Below are positions 6,241-9,112 of a DNA stretch of 9,112 nt, piece after piece. A program made the translations under genes and the position numbers. The notes under the pieces were generated by a model, which was not told where the DNA came from, searched no databases, and saw only the letters and a list, made by a program, of their open reading frames with translations. The DNA comes from Thermodesulfobacteriota bacterium (GTDB taxonomy: Bacteria; Desulfobacterota; BSN033; UBA1163), in contig JASEIE010000151.1 in the NCBI GenBank assembly GCA_030024065.1, forward strand, positions 1 through 9,112, written 5' to 3'. Within the stretch, counting starts at the first letter, position 1. Every line of letters starts with the position of its first letter.

Positions 6241-7652
6241 TCCGAACTCCGAACTCTGAACTCCGAACTTTTAGAACGCACTTCTTCTGCCAATTGATTG
6301 AAGGTCTTTTCGAAACCTACCTTATTTTTATTGGTGGACCCGGCCAGAACGATCTCTCCTCCGGTTGCCCGTGGAATTCTTACCCAAACCCTCTGATGGG
6401 AGAAGAAGAAGGAGACGATGAGGCCAATGATCATCAGACTACATCCTGTCCAGACGATCCAGACCCCGGGGTCTTTCGTCACTTGAAGGCCTGTATACTC
6501 TTTGGAAGCCACCCCTTCAAGAGAGAGAATGAAATCATCATTCCTCTGCTGGTCGAATTTTGGAAACCCTTTCAATAACCATAGAGGCTGTGGTGGCTGA
6601 TTGGGCCTGAGAAGGGCAACCTGAACCCCTTCCCCGAAGTTATGGACTTGAGTTGCATATCTCAGGATTCGGAGGGCGGCCTGGGACTGAGGGATCGCAA
6701 TTGTCTCTCCTTCGTGGGCCTTCAACATCGTCTTCTCTTTTTTATTCTTCCACTGAACCCCGAGGGTGACATCGTGAATTGTCCCGTAACTCGATTGATA
6801 GAAGGCCAACCCTTTATAATGGAGGGGATGATTGACCTCAATGGTCTTTTTCAAAATTTCTTTTCCGTTCTCGAGGATCGCAAGGTCGCTCGAATATTCC
6901 TTTACAAGTTTTTCCGGCCTCTGTAGGTCATAAAAGGTGACTCTGAAATCGTCACATCGTATTGAAAAACCGATGGGCTTTGCGACTTCCTCATCCTTTA
7001 TCCTCAGGTAGATCTGATCGACTGTTTCACCTTCAAGGATATTGACAAATCCCCTGAAGCCATAAAGGGAGCCCGCAAGCCCTCCGATGAGAATGACAAG
7101 GATGCTCAAATGGGTGATATAAACTCCCAGCCTGGAGAATCTTCCCTTTTCTAAGTAAAAGGTGGTGGACGATTCCCCCTCGATTCGCTGCGGGTTTTTA
7201 AACCACCTCTTCAGGTGGGATCGAATCTCATCCTCTTTTCCCCCTTTTGGATTTGACAAGTGGATTCGCTCCACATATGGCAGGGTCCTGAGCATCGAAT
7301 CTTCCAGTCCCCTCGGTCCGGAACCACGGGAGATCTGGTTCCAGATGCCTGGAAATCGATGGATGGAACAGGCAATCAAATTGACCACCAGGAGCATGAG
7401 AATGGCGCTGAACCACCATGAGCGATACATGTCGAAGAGGTTAAAGAAGTCCAGGACATTGTAGAGTTTAACTCCATATCGCTCAATATATTCCATACTG
7501 GGCGCATTCTGTTTGATCAGTGTGCCAATAATGGAGAGGATAGAGATAAGAATGAGAACAAAGATAGTCAGCTTGAGAGAACGGAAAAAATCAAAGAGGA
7601 TATCCAAAATCCCCTTTTCCTTTTCGCTTGCAGTGACTGTTGGCTTTTTCAT
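6237..7652 (-). CDS. resB: ResB/CcsB-like cytochrome c biogenesis protein
   Basis: A 471-residue inner-membrane protein of the System II cytochrome c assembly pathway. ResB/CcsB works with ResC/CcsA to carry haem across the membrane and attach it to CXXCH motifs of exported apocytochromes. Four transmembrane helices are visible (about 28-46, 79-97, 176-197 and 396-417), with a large soluble domain between the third and fourth, as in the family. H181 in the third helix is a likely conserved haem-related histidine. The family segment VNHPLHYKGLAFYQSSYG (273-290) and the DPGVW lead-in to helix four are clear. The last nine or ten residues are repeat-encoded and look like an add-on. The ATG has no Shine-Dalgarno but an A-rich leader. 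No ccsA lies in the window; a c-type cytochrome gene is just upstream on the same strand. Confidence 0.92.
   Translation of the reverse strand: MKKPTVTASEKEKGILDILFDFFRSLKLTIFVLILISILSIIGTLIKQNAPSMEYIERYGVKLYNVLDFFNLFDMYRSWWFSAILMLLVVNLIACSIHRFPGIWNQISRGSGPRGLEDSMLRTLPYVERIHLSNPKGGKEDEIRSHLKRWFKNPQRIEGESSTTFYLEKGRFSRLGVYITHLSILVILIGGLAGSLYGFRGFVNILEGETVDQIYLRIKDEEVAKPIGFSIRCDDFRVTFYDLQRPEKLVKEYSSDLAILENGKEILKKTIEVNHPLHYKGLAFYQSSYGTIHDVTLGVQWKNKKEKTMLKAHEGETIAIPQSQAALRILRYATQVHNFGEGVQVALLRPNQPPQPLWLLKGFPKFDQQRNDDFILSLEGVASKEYTGLQVTKDPGVWIVWTGCSLMIIGLIVSFFFSHQRVWVRIPRATGGEIVLAGSTNKNKVGFEKTFNQLAEEVRSKSSEFRVRSSE
6240..6267. repeat. Four-copy 7-base tandem repeat at the resB/purQ junction
   Basis: The unit CTCCGAA occurs at 6240-6246, 6247-6253 and 6261-6267, with one variant CTCTGAA at 6254-6260. 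On the minus strand it encodes the last residues of ResB (an EFRVRSSE-like tail) and reaches the first base of the purQ GTG start. Seven-base periodicity shifts frame each unit, so copy-number change would alter the overlap of the two genes. Confidence 0.85.
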
Positions 7653-7721
7653 ATTTTTTATTTAAGCGGCTCGCCCGCAGAAGGTGGGCCTGTCTATCCA
7701 AGGCGGACAACTATTTGAAAT

Positions 7722-7750
7722 ACTTAACATATACGATCATTTCATGTCAA
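7722..7750 (-). promoter_or_regulatory. Candidate promoter of resB-purQ
   Basis: A perfect TTGACA (minus strand, 7750-7745) starts only four bases beyond the stem of the upstream terminator. With a 17-base spacer the -10 would be TTAAGT (7727-7722), a weak 3/6 match. The location is right for an independent resB promoter, but the -10 is uncertain. The leader would include a GC-rich segment (about 7671-7709) with short inverted words. Confidence 0.4.
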
Positions 7751-7753
7751 GCG

Positions 7754-7790
7754 AAAAAGGGGCAGTTCCTTTTTAGAACTGCCCCTTTTT
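7754..7790. terminator. Bidirectional Rho-independent terminator after the cytochrome gene
   Basis: AAAAAGGGGCAGTTC (7754-7768) and GAACTGCCCCTTTTT (7776-7790) form a perfect 15-base stem around a 7-base loop, with A and T runs giving a U-tract on either strand. It begins 20 bases past the cytochrome stop codon on the minus strand and should end that transcript before resB. Confidence 0.93.
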
Positions 7791-7810
7791 CGTCTGTTAA
7801 AAAATTCCGC

Positions 7811-8179
7811 CTATTTCTTTGCTTTCACATGGCACTGGGTGCAACCCGTTGGACCTCCAGGTTTGTTAGCCTTCTTTGCTTCCTCATGGCATCCTTTACA
7901 ATCCTTATGATAGGCATCTTTTTTAGAGAGGACCTTCCCCTCTGTCTTGTCCTTATGGCAGTCTTTGCAAAGTTTGCCAGTTTTCTGATCCGGTTTCCAG
8001 TCGTGGTGGCATTTCACACATGCAATCTTCAGTGTTTCTGCATGTTTCTTATGGGTAAAGGTCACTTTCCCGTAAGGAACATTGTATTGGATCACATCCT
8101 TTGCAAAAACGCCGCTGACCACGAGCAAGGAAAGGAAAAAACCTGCCAGAATCCCCATGCTGATCAATCCTTTCTTCAT
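7811..8179 (-). CDS. Exported tetrahaem cytochrome c3-family protein
   Basis: A 122-residue periplasmic electron carrier. A signal peptide is clear: a lysine pair, a hydrophobic core (about 5-23) and a likely cut after VFA (24-26). The mature part of about 96 residues carries four CXXCH haem motifs at 54-58, 71-75, 94-98 and 113-117. Besides the four motif histidines there are exactly four others in the mature chain (H43, H46, H59, H91), matching bis-histidine ligation of all four haems as in class III cytochromes c3. Such proteins usually shuttle electrons for periplasmic hydrogenases or formate dehydrogenases, or into membrane complexes; the partner is not shown here. An AGAAAGG-type site lies just before the ATG. 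It has its own promoter and terminator, so it is monocistronic, and it would need the downstream ResB for haem attachment. Confidence 0.93.
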   Translation of the reverse strand: MKKGLISMGILAGFFLSLLVVSGVFAKDVIQYNVPYGKVTFTHKKHAETLKIACVKCHHDWKPDQKTGKLCKDCHKDKTEGKVLSKKDAYHKDCKGCHEEAKKANKPGGPTGCTQCHVKAKK

Positions 8180-8199
8180 CCTTTCTTCACCCCCTTTCT

Positions 8200-8388
8200 C
8201 TAACCATTTTGACGCCGAAAGTCTAACAAATATTCATCTTTTGTCAAGAAAAAAATGGGAAAAATTGGTTGCTTGTGAAAATGGTTCATATCTCTAAAAC
8301 CTTTGCGGTTCAAATAAGCACCATCATCGAAACAAAGAGAAACCTCTTGATTTTCTTCCCGGAATTGATATACCATTTCTTCGGACAT
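8200..8388 (-). pseudogene. Possible remnant of an unrecognised gene
   Basis: A 62-codon minus-strand frame whose first half reads like real protein: acidic and polar, beginning MSEEMVYQFREENQ and continuing through a CFDDGAYLNRKGF segment, with many GNN codons. I do not recognise the family. The second half is less protein-like and contains the cytochrome promoter (8220-8247). No Shine-Dalgarno precedes the ATG. The open frame continues eleven codons upstream of the ATG, still protein-like. The best reading is a decayed fragment left beside the cytochrome gene; chance remains possible. Confidence 0.25.
8220..8247 (-). promoter_or_regulatory. Promoter of the tetrahaem cytochrome gene
   Basis: On the minus strand a perfect TTGACA (8247-8242) is followed by a 16-base spacer and TAGACT (8225-8220, 4/6 match). 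Transcription would begin near 8212 and leave a leader of about 33 bases with a purine-rich ribosome site. No dedicated operator is obvious. Confidence 0.6.
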
Positions 8389-8434
8389 AGGCTTGTGGGG
8401 TTCTGTGTAATTGTATAGTTAAAATTAGGGAATT

Positions 8435-8563
8435 ATGGACCCTTTGAACGTACACCTCGACGGTATTCCCACCGAAATCAGAAGGTTGAGAATCGACCTG
8501 AAGCAGCTCATTCTCGACATAGAAAATCCCCGCATCCAATACTTTCTCGACAGAAGGACTTGA
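8435..8563 (+). pseudogene. Truncated N-terminus of a ParB-like protein
   Basis: A 42-codon frame whose translation contains the segment IDLKQLILDIENPRIQYFLD (20 residues). This resembles the start of ParB/Srx-fold nuclease-like proteins, where a leucine-rich strand leads to an (E/P)NPR motif. The frame stops at TGA 8561-8563, with a second in-frame TGA at 8570-8572, before the catalytic GxxR-type motif of that fold would appear. None of the three plus frames resumes a ParB domain downstream, so this looks like a broken gene rather than one with a single frameshift. An AGGGA site lies before the ATG. The similarity is judged from memory of the motif, not a search. Confidence 0.4.
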
Positions 8564-8743
8564 ACGAGTTGAAGGCGGTATTTAAGAAATGGCGCCGCAT
8601 CGAATGGAAAAATGTGTGTGGAGCCCCACAGACAAGCGCGTTGCAGCATACTTAACGCCTGTGTGGGGCGACATCCCGGCCAAAAGGTGGTGGCCTTCTG
8701 CTGCCGGGGCAAGCTGTGGTTACAGGAACGCACCCCAGAAAAA
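8564..8743. other. GC-rich patch without a convincing gene
   Basis: This stretch is richer in G+C than its flank: I count 35 of 60 bases at 8641-8700 against 19 of 60 at 8761-8820. All three plus frames are broken. The longest later frame (ATG 8612 to TAG 8762-8764, 50 residues, ending LWLQERTPEKLKGEGD) has a plausible C-terminal flavour but no family match. A composition change next to the ParB-like fragment suggests a recombination scar. Confidence 0.4.
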
Positions 8744-8772
8744 TTGAAAGGTGAAGGCGATTAGAATATAAT
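8744..8772 (+). promoter_or_regulatory. Near-consensus promoter of the terminal hypothetical gene
   Basis: TTGAAA (8744-8749), a 17-base spacer and a perfect TATAAT (8767-8772) make this the best sigma70 match on the plus strand. The predicted start near 8779 gives a leader of about 50 bases with an AAGGAAA ribosome site at 8815-8821 before the ATG at 8830. Confidence 0.65.
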
Positions 8773-8829
8773 ACAAATTTCAAGGTCTGCCACTTTTGGG
8801 CTTCTCAATTCTTTAAGGAAACTCCCAGC

Positions 8830-9112
8830 ATGGACGAAAGCACCATCATAGACCAGCTTGAGGAATTAATAGAAAGATTTGGCGTAAAAATCCGCCATGA
8901 AGCCATAATGCAAGATGAAGATTCAATCAAAGTAGCAGGGGGTTTGTGCTTGTTAAAAGGAGAGTACATTTTAATAATTAATTCCAAAGCTACGATCAGA
9001 GATAAAATTAACACTTTAGGGATGGCGCTAAAACAATTCGACCATGATAAGATTTACATGCGCCCAATTCTCAGGGAGTTATTGGACAGGATACCTGAGC
9101 AAAGATGTGTAG
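8830..9112 (+). CDS. Conserved-looking hypothetical protein, cut by the window end
   Basis: Ninety-four codons are open from ATG 8830 to the last base with no stop, so the gene continues past the window. The product is a small soluble protein with no signal peptide or membrane helix. An amphipathic N-terminal helix (about 1-17) is followed by alternating strand-like stretches, a glycine pair at 37-38 and the segment LLKGEYILIINSKATIRDKI (20 residues, about 41-60), then a helix and an IYMRPILRELLD stretch (about 75-86). This style recalls short uncharacterised proteins I associate with Desulfobacterota, with a conserved KGEY-IINSKAT core, but I cannot name a domain. Good coding character, a strong promoter and a ribosome site (AAGGAAA) support it as real. 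Function unknown. Confidence 0.75.
   Translation, partial: MDESTIIDQLEELIERFGVKIRHEAIMQDEDSIKVAGGLCLLKGEYILIINSKATIRDKINTLGMALKQFDHDKIYMRPILRELLDRIPEQRCV

Noticed and set aside
7640..8203. A 187-codon plus-strand frame across the terminator and the cytochrome gene
   Set aside because: It is antisense to the cytochrome with its four CXXCH motifs and passes through a strong terminator. Its hydrophobic, Cys/Phe-rich translation is what the reverse complement of a CXXCH- and lysine-rich gene gives.
1296..8422. The 12-base word TTGTATAGTTAA at both 1296-1307 and 8411-8422, each before a plus-strand start
   Set aside because: One AT-rich 12-base match pair in 9 kb is expected by chance, and the second site has no good -35 box at proper spacing.
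8425..8733. A 102-codon minus-strand frame
   Set aside because: It covers the ParB-like stub and the GC-rich patch in reverse, has no ribosome site, and its translation is Arg/Ser/Cys-rich without domain-like order.
8612..8764. A 50-codon plus-strand frame ending LWLQERTPEKLKGEGD
   Set aside because: It has no ribosome site, no recognised family, and its end overlaps the -35 region of the next promoter. It is kept only as a note in the GC-rich patch.

Overview
The window looks like a chromosomal segment from an anaerobic, cytochrome-rich Gram-negative bacterium, most likely a member of the Desulfobacterota (former Deltaproteobacteria). The support is a small exported tetrahaem c3-type cytochrome, a ResB/CcsB-type cytochrome c maturation protein, a PEGA-tailed Ser/Thr kinase and a long stand-alone PurQ. 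This placement is inferred from gene content, not from a phylogenetic marker. Most genes are intact. The right end (about 8200-8830) carries what look like gene remnants.

Left third (1-3811): a protein-phosphorylation module. A two-FHA-domain protein (minus strand, 32-916) is divergent, across a 393-base structured intergenic region, from a two-gene operon encoding a PP2C phosphatase (1310-2041) and a cyclic-nucleotide-binding-domain/Ser-Thr-kinase/TM/PEGA protein (2051-3811). Together they supply writer, eraser and reader of phospho-Ser/Thr. The kinase appears to combine a cytoplasmic second-messenger input with a periplasmic PEGA domain. This is the most interesting system in the window.

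Middle (3913-7652): a zinc-dependent histone-deacetylase-family amidohydrolase (plus) meets a HU/IHF-family DNA-bending protein (minus) tail to tail with overlapping stop codons. Upstream of the HU gene and on the same strand lie purQ (FGAM synthase glutaminase subunit) and resB. The resB stop overlaps the purQ GTG start by four bases, and that junction lies at the edge of a 7-base tandem repeat.

Right third (7653-9112): the tetrahaem cytochrome (7811-8179, minus) has a clear sigma70-like promoter and a textbook bidirectional terminator separating it from resB. Beyond it are a possible minus-strand gene fragment, a 42-codon fragment resembling the start of a ParB-like protein, a GC-rich patch without a convincing gene, and a conserved-looking hypothetical gene with a near-consensus promoter that runs off the window end.

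Three genes (FHA, PP2C, resB) lack a Shine-Dalgarno sequence, whereas the HU, HDAC-family and cytochrome genes have good purine-rich sites. The FHA and resB start regions are almost identical over 19 bases. No tRNA, rRNA, CRISPR array, intact insertion sequence or replication origin was recognised.
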